Assembly (NCBI GenBank): GCA_964636985.1
Contig: CAZWSX010000045.1
Span: 1-40,304, forward strand
Origin: CAZWSX01 sp964636985
GTDB taxonomy: Bacteria; Planctomycetota; Planctomycetia; Pirellulales; Pirellulaceae
DNA: 40,304 nucleotides
Reading direction: 5' to 3'
A model generated the notes under the pieces. The model was given only the letters and a program-made list of their open reading frames with translations. It had not been told where the DNA came from and did no database searches. Numbering within the stretch: the stretch's first letter is position 1; every line of letters starts with the position of its first letter. The translations under genes and the position numbers were made by a program. Positions 24,368 to 32,395 of the stretch are shown piece after piece.

Positions 24368-25657
24368 ATGAAGATTCGTTCGCTCCTGAGCGTAGGGCTC
24401 GCCGCGGCCATCTTTGCCGCGAGCAGCGGCTCGATGGCTCTTGCCCAACATAACCTTCCACCCGCCCAGCGTTTGCTCGAACCTGGACCTGGTGTTGGCG
24501 GACCTGGACCGGGCGTCCTTGGCCCCAACGTTCCTGTCGGCTATTCCGGTGGCGGCTACGTCGGCGGTGGCGCTCCCTGCAATGACGGTGGTGGCGCTGG
24601 CCCCGGCTATGTCGCGATCACTCGATCCAACGTGCAGATCCTCTTCGTGAAGCCCGAAGCGATGCAAATTCGCTGGGACACGAGCGGCCAAGCCACGTTC
24701 GATGGCGAACCCCTTGTCGCTCCGGCGCGCTACAACTTCCCGCAAGATGGGATCTATCGCCTTAAAGTCACCAACATTGGTGGCCGTGAAGGCGTCGAGC
24801 TTTATCCGACGCTCGAGATCGGGCCGACCACGGCTCGCACCGACGCGTTCCTGGCTCACAACGCGATCCCGATTCAGTTCACCGAAGAGGACTTCGATCA
24901 AGTTCTCGCCGGCAACTTTGTGACCAAGGTGATCTACCTGCCCGACCCCGAGTTCCAAGAGCTCGCTCTGGCTGGCGTCGAAACGTTGGTCAGCACCCGC
25001 TTGGAGCCGGGCGTCGACCCGATCACCGAAGCGGACCGTCGCGGTTCGATCATGGCCATCATTCGTCTTGGTAACAAAGACGTCGAACTCCCAGGATCGA
25101 ATGGGGGCGCGATCCAAGCCGGCTTCATCGGCGGCGGCGCCGGTGGCGGATACGGTGGTGCGGGCTGCGGCCCGAACGGCTGCTCGCTGAATGGCGGATG
25201 CGGATACGGCGATCCCTATGGCACGGCTCAACTTGGTGCCAGCGGCGGACCGCCCGCTCACATTCCTCCTCCCTTCGTGGCCGGTGTCACCTCGCCCGAA
25301 TACGGCATGACCTCGAGCGGCACGCCGATCGGATTGCCTGGACCTCCTCACATTCCGTTTGGCGGTCAAGCTGGGTTGCAACGTCACACGATGTACAACC
25401 ACACGAAGGAGCACTATCCGCACCCGACCGAAGCGCTCAAGTATCACGTGAAGTACCAACCGGGCTACAGCTACCCCCGCCCGCCGAGCCGCGTGTACGT
25501 GAAAGAGCAAAACTTCTATCCGGCCGTACCGAACCGCCAACCTCCGTACTACTGGTCGCAACGCGTTGGCGATCCAGCCTTCGGACCTGGTGTTCGTAAC
25601 GGCCTCGATGGTGGTCAGGCCCAACTCTGGCAACACCACGACGGCGGAATGCGATAA
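24368..25657 (+). CDS. Secreted Gly-rich protein, first of a paralogous pair
   Basis: 429 residues, unknown function. Signal peptide MKIRSLLSVGLAAAIFAASS and following residues, cut after ALA near residue 26. Gly/Pro-rich segments at 38-80 (PGVGGPGPGVLGP, GGGYVGGG) and 250-275 (GGGAGGGYGGAGCGPNGCS) flank a folded domain at about 90-238. That domain contains YRLKVTNIGGREGVELYP (130-147), a segment IPIQFTEEDFDQVLAGNFVTK and IYLPD (189-193), then SIMAIIRLGNKD. The same pieces in the same order appear in the next gene. The C-terminal part is rich in Tyr, Pro and His. It is probably an exported envelope or surface protein of planctomycetes. An intrinsic terminator follows. Confidence 0.7.
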   Translation: MKIRSLLSVGLAAAIFAASSGSMALAQHNLPPAQRLLEPGPGVGGPGPGVLGPNVPVGYSGGGYVGGGAPCNDGGGAGPGYVAITRSNVQILFVKPEAMQIRWDTSGQATFDGEPLVAPARYNFPQDGIYRLKVTNIGGREGVELYPTLEIGPTTARTDAFLAHNAIPIQFTEEDFDQVLAGNFVTKVIYLPDPEFQELALAGVETLVSTRLEPGVDPITEADRRGSIMAIIRLGNKDVELPGSNGGAIQAGFIGGGAGGGYGGAGCGPNGCSLNGGCGYGDPYGTAQLGASGGPPAHIPPPFVAGVTSPEYGMTSSGTPIGLPGPPHIPFGGQAGLQRHTMYNHTKEHYPHPTEALKYHVKYQPGYSYPRPPSRVYVKEQNFYPAVPNRQPPYYWSQRVGDPAFGPGVRNGLDGGQAQLWQHHDGGMR

Positions 25658-25727
25658 ACGCATCAGCCGATGCCGCGTCCCGCGACCAACCGTCGGGACG
25701 CGGCGAGCTAGGACGACGAATGGCGTG

Positions 25728-25757
25728 AAAGGCGGCGATTGACGCCGCCTTTTTTTT
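25728..25757 (+). terminator. Intrinsic terminator after the first secreted gene
   Basis: Ten-base arms AAAGGCGGCG / CGCCGCCTTT with loop ATTGA, merging into an eight-base T-run at 25750-25757. A second hairpin (CCGCGTCCC / GGGACGCGG, 25673-25703) lies just before it. The next gene starts 24 bases later, so partial read-through could set the ratio of the paralogues. Confidence 0.88.
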
Positions 25758-25781
25758 GTGGATTGATCCGGGAGTCCTCTC

Positions 25782-26645
25782 ATGTTTTCCAAACGCAACT
25801 TGCGCCGAGCGGCCATCGTCCTGGCTGTCGTCGGTTTCGCGGGCGAAGCATGGGCCGACGACCCGCCCCTGGGCACCATCATCCATCCGCTGCGGCGCGA
25901 CAATATGCCGCCCGGCGTTGTGGGGCAGCAAATGCTTCACCGGCGAAAGCCGATGTACGGCTACTTTCAACCGGTGCAGATGGTTGGTCCCAAAGGTTCG
26001 CTCGTCTCCTTGCCCGAAGGCGGAACCTTCATCGAGCCGAAGAACGAACGGGCCTTGGCTGGAATGCTGATTGGCGAGGTTTACCGCCTTAAAGTCTCGA
26101 ATATTCCTAATCACGAAGGAGAGGAAGTTTTCCCATCGATCGAAGTGATCGATCGGTTGTGCCCTCCGCCTGGGCAAGAGACGCGCTTTCCGATTCCCAT
26201 CGAGCTTACGCAGGAAGACCTCGAGGCCGCGCTGAGCGGCAAATACGTGACACGCGTGATTTACCTGGAAGACTCGACCAATCCGCTCCCTGTCCAAGAC
26301 GATCCCGATCACCAACGCGTTCTCGAAGCGCTTCCCAAAGAAGACGCGCTGCGACTGGCCAGCCAATTCGGCCGGCCGATGGCGATCTTGCGGATTGGGT
26401 CGCGCATTCCCGACCGCGATCCCAATGGCAATTTTACCTTTGGCGGCCCGCCGATTTTGATTTTGGACGAGTCGAAACCAAATCTTCCTCGCGACACCGG
26501 CTTGGAACCGCCACCACAGCCGGCGCCCCCGTCGCGACTGGAAGATGTGGACAAGGCGACAACGCGTCCCCGCGATACCAAAGTCCCGCCTTTGACGTTG
26601 CGCCCTCAATACCCGCGCTTGCCGCTGGGGACAGAACGTCGATAG
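25782..26645 (+). CDS. Secreted protein, second of the paralogous pair
   Basis: 287 residues, unknown function. Signal peptide MFSKRNLRRAAIVLAVVGFA with cleavage near AWA-DDPP. The core repeats the domain of the preceding gene: YRLKVSNIPNHEGEEVFP (101-118), FPIPIELTQEDLEAALSGKY (136-155), VTRVIYLED (156-164) and MAILRIGSR (200-208). It lacks the Gly-rich arms and instead has a Pro-rich tail after residue 235 (PPPQPAPPSRLE). Being downstream of a terminator, it probably depends on read-through or on its own promoter. A shared domain in two adjacent secreted proteins suggests duplication and a joint envelope role (inference). Confidence 0.7.
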   Translation: MFSKRNLRRAAIVLAVVGFAGEAWADDPPLGTIIHPLRRDNMPPGVVGQQMLHRRKPMYGYFQPVQMVGPKGSLVSLPEGGTFIEPKNERALAGMLIGEVYRLKVSNIPNHEGEEVFPSIEVIDRLCPPPGQETRFPIPIELTQEDLEAALSGKYVTRVIYLEDSTNPLPVQDDPDHQRVLEALPKEDALRLASQFGRPMAILRIGSRIPDRDPNGNFTFGGPPILILDESKPNLPRDTGLEPPPQPAPPSRLEDVDKATTRPRDTKVPPLTLRPQYPRLPLGTERR

Positions 26646-26747
26646 GACTGCCCAACCAATTACAGCCCGACAAAGATGCGTTTGGCCCACTGACGAGTGG
26701 CGCGATCCTCGAATCGCTAGTCGAACGACTCATTGTGGAGACCTGGA

Positions 26748-28097
26748 ATGAACTGCCAAACGATCCGAACCTTCAATACCCTTGGCGTGCGTTTGCTCGC
26801 CGGGTGGGCGGCAGTTCTCGTCGTCTCGTCTTCGCCGCTAAAGGCATCGGAACCTAAGATTCCAGCCTTCAGAGCTTCGACGCCCGTGGATTTGAGCAGC
26901 AAGCCCGCCGGAACATTGAACAACGGGGCCAAGTCGAAGGGCGCATCGAACTCGACGGCATTTCAGTTTCGACCTGAGCGCGGGATGCCGAGCTCGATCA
27001 AGAGTGGCATCGAGCCCGCGGCGTTCAACCGCGCCATTACCGTACCCGGTTGCCGCACTTGTGCGCCGCAACGCTCTCCGATCCGCGGAGATGGCTTCCG
27101 CTTTTCGTGCGAGCCCGATTGCGTTGTTGGGTCCTGCGGGTCGAACGCCTGCGGCCCAGGCGAACCCGACTTGAGCTTCCCGTGCAGCCCCGAACGCGAC
27201 GAGTTCGTGTGCAACGGCGAAGACATGAATCGCAACGTGAAGGTTTATCCGGATTGGACCCTCCGCGGCCTCGATCCGGAAGATGCCATCGCACACTACG
27301 ACACTATCGATGGCCGCACCGAGCACACGGTGAGCAATCGGGTGTGTTTGTACTCGCCGCGGTTTGCTGTCGTTCGCAAGCTGCAAGGGCTCGAAGCCAA
27401 CGTCCTGCAGGAAAAGGCAGTCGGTGTCGACCAACCGACGCCACCGATCACCGAGATCATTCGCAATCCCGTCGCGAGTGTCAAACAACCCTTGCGGCCG
27501 CAAGCGCGGCTCTCGATTCGCGATGCCCACATCATCCGCGACCGCGAACCTGGGCTGACGGTGATCAACGAAAAGCACCTGGCGGTTGCGCGTGATGCCT
27601 TCCTGCCGTACGAAGACCTGACGCTGATCCAACGAGGGATTATCGAAGAATCGGAGAAGGCACGCCTGGCTGAGCGAATCAATGCGGCGCTCGTCTGGAC
27701 GACGCTCCAGTCGGTGCAGGTCACGATCGACGGCCGCATGCCTCATGAAGTCCGCGACGAGACAGGCGTAGGCATCCTGGTGGTATACGATCGCCAAGGC
27801 CGCCCGCGACTGCGGTTGTGCAAGATCGCCTCGACCGGCGAAGCTCGCTCAGGCGAAATCGTCGAGTTCACGCTGCGATTCGACAATCTCGGCGATCAGG
27901 AAATCGGCAACGTGACGATCCTCGACAGCCTCTCGCCACGGCTCGAATACGTGGAAGGCAGCGCGACGTGCTCGCTCGACGCGACATTCTCGACCGAACC
28001 GAACGAGGCCGAAAGCACGACCCTCAAGTGGGAACTCGCCGATCCGCTGCCGGCCCTGGAAGGCGGCCTGGTCCGCTTCAAGGCCCGCGTGCGGTAG
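26748..28097 (+). CDS. Secreted Cys-rich protein with C-terminal DUF11 domain
   Basis: 449 residues. ATG 26748 is chosen because GGAG lies seven bases upstream and a signal-peptide-like segment follows (LLAGWAAVLVVSSSPLKA). A Cys-rich stretch at about 101-158 has nine or so Cys in short spacing (CRTCAPQ, CEPDCVVGSCGSNACGPG, CSPERDEFVCNGED), likely disulfides or metal binding. The C-terminus from about 360 has a DUF11-type Ig-like repeat (GEIVEFTLRFDNLGDQEIGN, then VTILDSLSPRLEYVEG). DUF11 domains occur in large surface proteins of bacteria and archaea. It closes the three-gene secreted cluster on this strand, 102 bases after its neighbour. Confidence 0.7.
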   Translation: MNCQTIRTFNTLGVRLLAGWAAVLVVSSSPLKASEPKIPAFRASTPVDLSSKPAGTLNNGAKSKGASNSTAFQFRPERGMPSSIKSGIEPAAFNRAITVPGCRTCAPQRSPIRGDGFRFSCEPDCVVGSCGSNACGPGEPDLSFPCSPERDEFVCNGEDMNRNVKVYPDWTLRGLDPEDAIAHYDTIDGRTEHTVSNRVCLYSPRFAVVRKLQGLEANVLQEKAVGVDQPTPPITEIIRNPVASVKQPLRPQARLSIRDAHIIRDREPGLTVINEKHLAVARDAFLPYEDLTLIQRGIIEESEKARLAERINAALVWTTLQSVQVTIDGRMPHEVRDETGVGILVVYDRQGRPRLRLCKIASTGEARSGEIVEFTLRFDNLGDQEIGNVTILDSLSPRLEYVEGSATCSLDATFSTEPNEAESTTLKWELADPLPALEGGLVRFKARVR

Positions 28098-28119
28098 CGT
28101 GAGCGTCTAACCATATCAG

Positions 28120-28139
28120 GACGGACAATCGTGTCCGTC
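28120..28139. repeat. Hairpin of the ACA-N4-TGT type
   Basis: GACGGACA, ATCG loop, TGTCCGTC, 22 bases after the DUF11 gene. It has the same top (ACA-N4-TGT) as the hairpins at 2232, 7406, 7557 and 7798 but a different outer stem. No T-run follows. Confidence 0.6.
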
Positions 28140-28209
28140 TTCGGGCGTACCCGCCTTGCCTGGCTTCGTCCATAATCAAGCGATCAGCCTCGTACGTTAA
28201 GGCGATCGC

Positions 28210-29154
28210 ATGTGGACCATAATTCTTCGCCGCGCGCTGTTTGTCGTGGCGCTTCTCGTATCGCATCCGGCATCCGCAGCCTGTTCCCTGTTTGTTTGGA
28301 AAAAGAAGATCAGCATCCTGGGCTGGGGAGCCGTCACTTGGGTACCCTTGCTGCTTGCGATGTGGCTTGCCGGGCGGAAGGACTGGTGGCGAAACGGTTA
28401 CGGTTGGGCAAGGTTCGCAGTGTACATCGCTGCGTTCATTTACGGCGCGTGCCTCTACGCTCCGGTGAGCTATTGGGTTGACTGTGTTGACGTGGATGGT
28501 TTTTCTCTCTCGCTTCCTCCAGATTGCGAACGATTTCAGTGGCCCGGTCTCCATCCGGACGACTTTGCCATGTCGTTGATGGAAGGCCTTGGTCTGCTTT
28601 TTCAGGTTTGGCTTGTTGCTCCCATTTTCAGGCTGAGCCGTTTTGCGTTGGTCGAAGAAGGCAACGCGTTCAAGCAGTCGTCCACGATTACTATTGCATC
28701 CATCATGTTATGGACGATCCTGGCGTCCTTCATCGTTGCGCTGATTCACTTTCTCACGTTGAGGGGCATCGCTCCAAAAACTCACTACGACGAACTGTTC
28801 GCGGCCGACGCCTTGCGTCAATTTGCATTGCAGCGGGCGCCAATGCACGCCATTTCTGTACTCGTGACATGGTTGATCGCTTGGGGATGGTCGGCGAATC
28901 GCTGGCGACCGTTCATGGTCCTGGCAATGGCGCTTCCGTTGAGTTACTTTCTTCACGACTCCGTGTACCGGACCTTAGATTGGATTGGCGCTGATGTGCA
29001 GAGTCAGACGTTGATGACATTCCCATTTGCGACCTTCGAGTATGTTACCGGTCAGGTTTTCATGGTCTGGACCGCCTTCGGCGTGGCGCGGTTGTTGGGA
29101 GTTCGATTGAAGCGAGGAGAACTCGGCGGACTCAAGTCGCCAATAACAGAGTAG
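28210..29154 (+). CDS. Multi-pass membrane protein of unknown function
   Basis: 314 residues with about six to seven hydrophobic segments: near residues 5-24, 37-53, 66-86, 121-140, 158-185, 214-230 and 240-256. The loop between the third and fourth contains DCVDVDGFSLSLPPDC, two Cys that could form a disulfide outside the cell. I do not recognise a family. GC is somewhat lower than for its neighbours. The stop is followed after 59 bases by the esterase gene on the same strand, but the two have no evident link. Confidence 0.6.
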   Translation: MWTIILRRALFVVALLVSHPASAACSLFVWKKKISILGWGAVTWVPLLLAMWLAGRKDWWRNGYGWARFAVYIAAFIYGACLYAPVSYWVDCVDVDGFSLSLPPDCERFQWPGLHPDDFAMSLMEGLGLLFQVWLVAPIFRLSRFALVEEGNAFKQSSTITIASIMLWTILASFIVALIHFLTLRGIAPKTHYDELFAADALRQFALQRAPMHAISVLVTWLIAWGWSANRWRPFMVLAMALPLSYFLHDSVYRTLDWIGADVQSQTLMTFPFATFEYVTGQVFMVWTAFGVARLLGVRLKRGELGGLKSPITE

Positions 29155-29213
29155 ACTGACGTAAACGTGTTGAAAGAATTTGAGTTGAACTCGGGCGTCC
29201 CTAGATCCTCCCC

Positions 29214-29960
29214 ATGAGTCGCGGTTCCTGGTTGGTCGAAACAGTTGCGGGGCATCCCGTCGAAATCTACACGCCCCCTTCGGTAAAGCCCGATGCGGGC
29301 GTCATCATCTATCTGCACGGGGTGCGACTCAATCGGCTGAACGACCAGTCGGCCTTCACCGAGGAATTTGACAAGCACGGATTGCGAGTCGTTTGTCCGC
29401 GGACCGAGCGCTCGTGGTGGACCGACCGGATTTGTGAGGAGTTCGACCCTAAGATCACGGCCGAGCGGTACGTGCTTGATCACGTGATGCCGTTTATCAA
29501 AGAGCGTTTTGGAGTCGTTCCGCCTCATGTCGCGCTCTTGGGGACGAGCATGGGAGGGCAGGGGGCGCTGCGGATCAGTTACAAGTATCCGCAGATTTTT
29601 CCGACGGTAACGGCGCTATCGCCAGCGATCGATTTCTACAAGAAGTACTACGAAGGGGACGAGACGATTCCGCTGATGTACGACGATCCCGAGGCCGCCC
29701 GGCAAGAGTCGGCGATTCTTTACGTGCATCCCCTCAATTGGCCGCTGCACCAGTTTTTTTGCTGCGACCCCGAAGACCACCGGTGGTGGGACAGTTCCGA
29801 CCGCCTGCGGATGAAACTCTACTCATTGGGGGTTCCGCATGAATGTGATTTGGAAACCAGCGGCGGCGGCCATACCTTTGAGTACTATGGTCGCATGGCG
29901 CCAAAGGCGATCGGCTTCATTGCCGAGCGGTTGGGAAAGCCGGCGAAACGCTTCGGGTAG
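29214..29960 (+). CDS. Alpha/beta-hydrolase, esterase D-like
   Basis: 248-residue cytoplasmic serine hydrolase (no signal peptide). The nucleophile elbow is GTSMGG with S112; the histidine is probably H220 in SGGGHTFEYY. The oxyanion segment IIYLHGVRLNRLNDQ precedes it, and TALSPAIDFYKKYY follows the nucleophile, as in the esterase D / S-formylglutathione hydrolase group. The substrate is unknown. The ATG at 29214 has no strong Shine-Dalgarno sequence, but the conserved N-terminus begins soon after. It could also be a glucuronoyl- or feruloyl-type esterase acting on small molecules; nothing nearby decides this. Confidence 0.8.
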   Translation: MSRGSWLVETVAGHPVEIYTPPSVKPDAGVIIYLHGVRLNRLNDQSAFTEEFDKHGLRVVCPRTERSWWTDRICEEFDPKITAERYVLDHVMPFIKERFGVVPPHVALLGTSMGGQGALRISYKYPQIFPTVTALSPAIDFYKKYYEGDETIPLMYDDPEAARQESAILYVHPLNWPLHQFFCCDPEDHRWWDSSDRLRMKLYSLGVPHECDLETSGGGHTFEYYGRMAPKAIGFIAERLGKPAKRFG

Positions 29961-30092
29961 ATTGGTCGCGACGGCTGCGGTTGCGGCGACATGCCGTGCA
30001 CCTATAATCTCTCCAGTTCTCCTGAATTAACTGTTTTGATTTACCAACAATCCGGTGCGGGGTGGCCAATGCGTCGCCCGGAGGAACCCGTC

Positions 30093-31379
30093 ATGTCCGA
30101 CTATCGCACTCTCGCTCGCGATTTCTCCTGGCGCGATTGGTTTCCCTGGTTGATTCTCGTGCGCGCATTTCGTCTGGCGTGGCATCCCGGCATGGTGGGC
30201 TTGGCCCTCGCGGCGGCCGTGCTATCGACGGTTGGTTGGCAGATCAGTGCCGCGGTATTTCTGCCCAAAGAAGTGAGTGCGACGGTTTTTAACGATGCCG
30301 CGACGCTCGCCAGTTACCCCGGACAAGGTCCGCGGCAAGTCATTCTTTTCAAATTGATTCGCCCCGAAGGCTGGAATCCTTTGGCAGTCGGCGCAAACGC
30401 TGTGTCAGGCGAATCGGCTCCGCAGCGCGCCTACACGCGGTTGGTATTGCCGCTGGGTGGGTTGCTGCGAACGAACAGCAGCCTGCGTGAGTTTGGCTTT
30501 TACCTGTTCGGAACCATCTGGACGATCGCTGCCTGGTGCATTGCCGGCGGAGCGATCACGCGCGTGGCGTTAGTCGACTTGGGGCGAGAAGAGCACGTGT
30601 CGCTAATGTCGGCGATTCGGCTGGCCATGTCGCGGTTCGGCGACTATTTAGCGGCGCCTCTGTATCCGCTCGCGGGAGTCGCATTCACCACGCTGTTTAT
30701 CGTGGTGCTCGGCCTGTTCATGCGATCCGACTGGGGTGCATTCGTCGCATCGTTTTTCTGGTTTGTCGCCTTGATCTCGGGGATGTTTGCCGCCTTGATG
30801 CTGCTTTGGCTGGTCGTTGGTTGGCCGCTGATGTGGTGTGCGATCGGCGCCAAGGAGACGGGCGATGCCTTCGAGGGAATGAGCCAGTCGTTCTCGTTCT
30901 CGTTTTCCAAGCCACTGCACTATTTGTTTTACGCGACAGTGGCCTACGTGCTCGGCGCACTGGCGTGGCTGCTGGTGGGGAGTTTCGTCGACGCCGGCAT
31001 TTACCTGGCTCGGTATTCGGCCTCGTGGGGAGCGAGCGGCCAGCGTGTCGAAATGATCGGGCAAGTGATCGAAGGCGCCGAAGTGGAGTCGAGTGCGCTC
31101 ACGGGCGCCGCCCGTGTCATCGGATTTTTTGAAGGTGTGGCTCGGGCTGTGGCCGATGCCTGGTGCTACAGTTACTTTTGGGTCCTCGCGGCAGGCATCT
31201 TCCTATTGCTGCGCTACGACACCGAGCGAGCGGAACTTGACGACGTGTGGCTGTCGGAAATGGGGCCCGCTCATGCAATGCCTCCGGCAACCACCGATGC
31301 CAACGGCGTCGCGGAGGTTCAGCCGCGTCCCGCAGCGCCGGCTGAACAAGCCAGAGCGGAACCCAATACCGCTGAGTAG
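30093..31379 (+). CDS. Multi-pass membrane protein of unknown function
   Basis: 428 residues. ATG 30093 has a strong ribosome-binding site, GGAGGA, seven bases upstream. After a short amphipathic start (FSWRDWFPWLILVRAF) come about six hydrophobic segments: a Gly/Ala/Leu-rich one near residue 30-45, one near 150-170, several between 200 and 260, one at 280-300 and the last at about 365-385. The C-terminus is a cytoplasmic-like tail rich in Pro, Ala and Glu. The middle loop (SYPGQGPRQVILFKLIRPEGW) is likely extracytoplasmic. Planctomycete proteins of this shape are common and unnamed. It converges with the isomerase/epimerase gene with an 88-base gap. Confidence 0.65.
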   Translation: MSDYRTLARDFSWRDWFPWLILVRAFRLAWHPGMVGLALAAAVLSTVGWQISAAVFLPKEVSATVFNDAATLASYPGQGPRQVILFKLIRPEGWNPLAVGANAVSGESAPQRAYTRLVLPLGGLLRTNSSLREFGFYLFGTIWTIAAWCIAGGAITRVALVDLGREEHVSLMSAIRLAMSRFGDYLAAPLYPLAGVAFTTLFIVVLGLFMRSDWGAFVASFFWFVALISGMFAALMLLWLVVGWPLMWCAIGAKETGDAFEGMSQSFSFSFSKPLHYLFYATVAYVLGALAWLLVGSFVDAGIYLARYSASWGASGQRVEMIGQVIEGAEVESSALTGAARVIGFFEGVARAVADAWCYSYFWVLAAGIFLLLRYDTERAELDDVWLSEMGPAHAMPPATTDANGVAEVQPRPAAPAEQARAEPNTAE

Positions 31380-31467
31380 TCGCCACCGTCAGGTACTTGT
31401 GGAAGAGGTGCATCGTCGTGCTCGAGGTGGGCTACGAGGATGTCAAGCGCGAGCCAGTGCGCCCACT

Positions 31468-32310
31468 TCACTGTCCTTTTTCGACCTTCGCCCAAGTTTC
31501 CTTCATGTAGGCGATGCTCTTCGACGCCAGCGCTTCGATCCCTGGCGCGTAGTCGAAGACCTCTACGCTCACCCAGCCGTCGTAACGGGTGTCTCTGAGT
31601 GCCTGAAAGATCGGAACGAAGTCAACGTCGCCCATGCCGGGCCCTTGCAGGTTGGCGTCGTTGGCGTGGAAGTGAGCTGTACGTGAGATGTACTTGCGGA
31701 TGAGCTGCGGGATGGGCGTCGGCTCGCTGACCATCGCCTTCACATCCAGGTGGATTTGAATCAGCGGATGATTGATTCGATCGGCCAGTTCAACCGCGGA
31801 TTCGGCCGTGTTCAAAAAATTCGTGTCGGCGGGACTGAGAGGTTCGAGCGCGATCGTGACGTCATGCTTCTCCAATTCTGAGAGTGCGTTCTTAAGGCAA
31901 TCGGCAGCTAGACCGGTGGCCTGTTCCAATGAGACGCCAGGCAAAAGGTCGCGTTGTTTCGGCGACCCAAGTACCATCACCGATCCACCTAAGTCGCGAC
32001 ACAATCGTGCGAGCTCGCCGAGGTATTCGGCGGTCTGTTTGCGAACCACCGCGTCGGGCGTCGTTAAATAAAAACCTTCGGTCTTGGCCAGCAGCCAGTG
32101 CAAGCCGACCGCTTCCAGCCCGGCTGCTTCAGCCTGACTGCGAACTTCCTTGCGCTGCTGCTGAGAGATCCGCCGGGCGTCGGCGGGGCCATCTCCCGTC
32201 ATGGTAAAGGGAGCGTACTCGATGCCGGTGTAGCCAAGCTCTCGGGCGTAGGCGAAAGCCTTCTCGAAGGGCCAGTCTTGAAAAGTTTCGTTGCAGATGG
32301 CAAATCGCAT
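31468..32310 (-). CDS. Sugar phosphate isomerase/epimerase (xylose isomerase-like TIM barrel)
   Basis: 280 residues, the usual size of this family, which includes hydroxypyruvate isomerases and ketose 3-epimerases. The four metal-site residues expected for this fold can be placed: E156 in TIALEPL, D189 in QIHLDVKAM, H215 in AHFHANDAN and E250 in VSVEVFD. The N-terminus MRFAICNETFQDWPFEKAF and GYTGIEYAPF fit barrel strands 1 and 2. No signal peptide. The substrate is not known. The next gene upstream on this strand ends 85 bases away. Confidence 0.85.
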   Translation of the reverse strand: MRFAICNETFQDWPFEKAFAYARELGYTGIEYAPFTMTGDGPADARRISQQQRKEVRSQAEAAGLEAVGLHWLLAKTEGFYLTTPDAVVRKQTAEYLGELARLCRDLGGSVMVLGSPKQRDLLPGVSLEQATGLAADCLKNALSELEKHDVTIALEPLSPADTNFLNTAESAVELADRINHPLIQIHLDVKAMVSEPTPIPQLIRKYISRTAHFHANDANLQGPGMGDVDFVPIFQALRDTRYDGWVSVEVFDYAPGIEALASKSIAYMKETWAKVEKGQ

Positions 32311-32395
32311 GGTGGGGCGTGAAGCGAAGAAGACAACAGATTCGTAATCGCGAAGCGACTATTCTCGCTGAGAATGAAACCTAAGAGAAGTCGCT

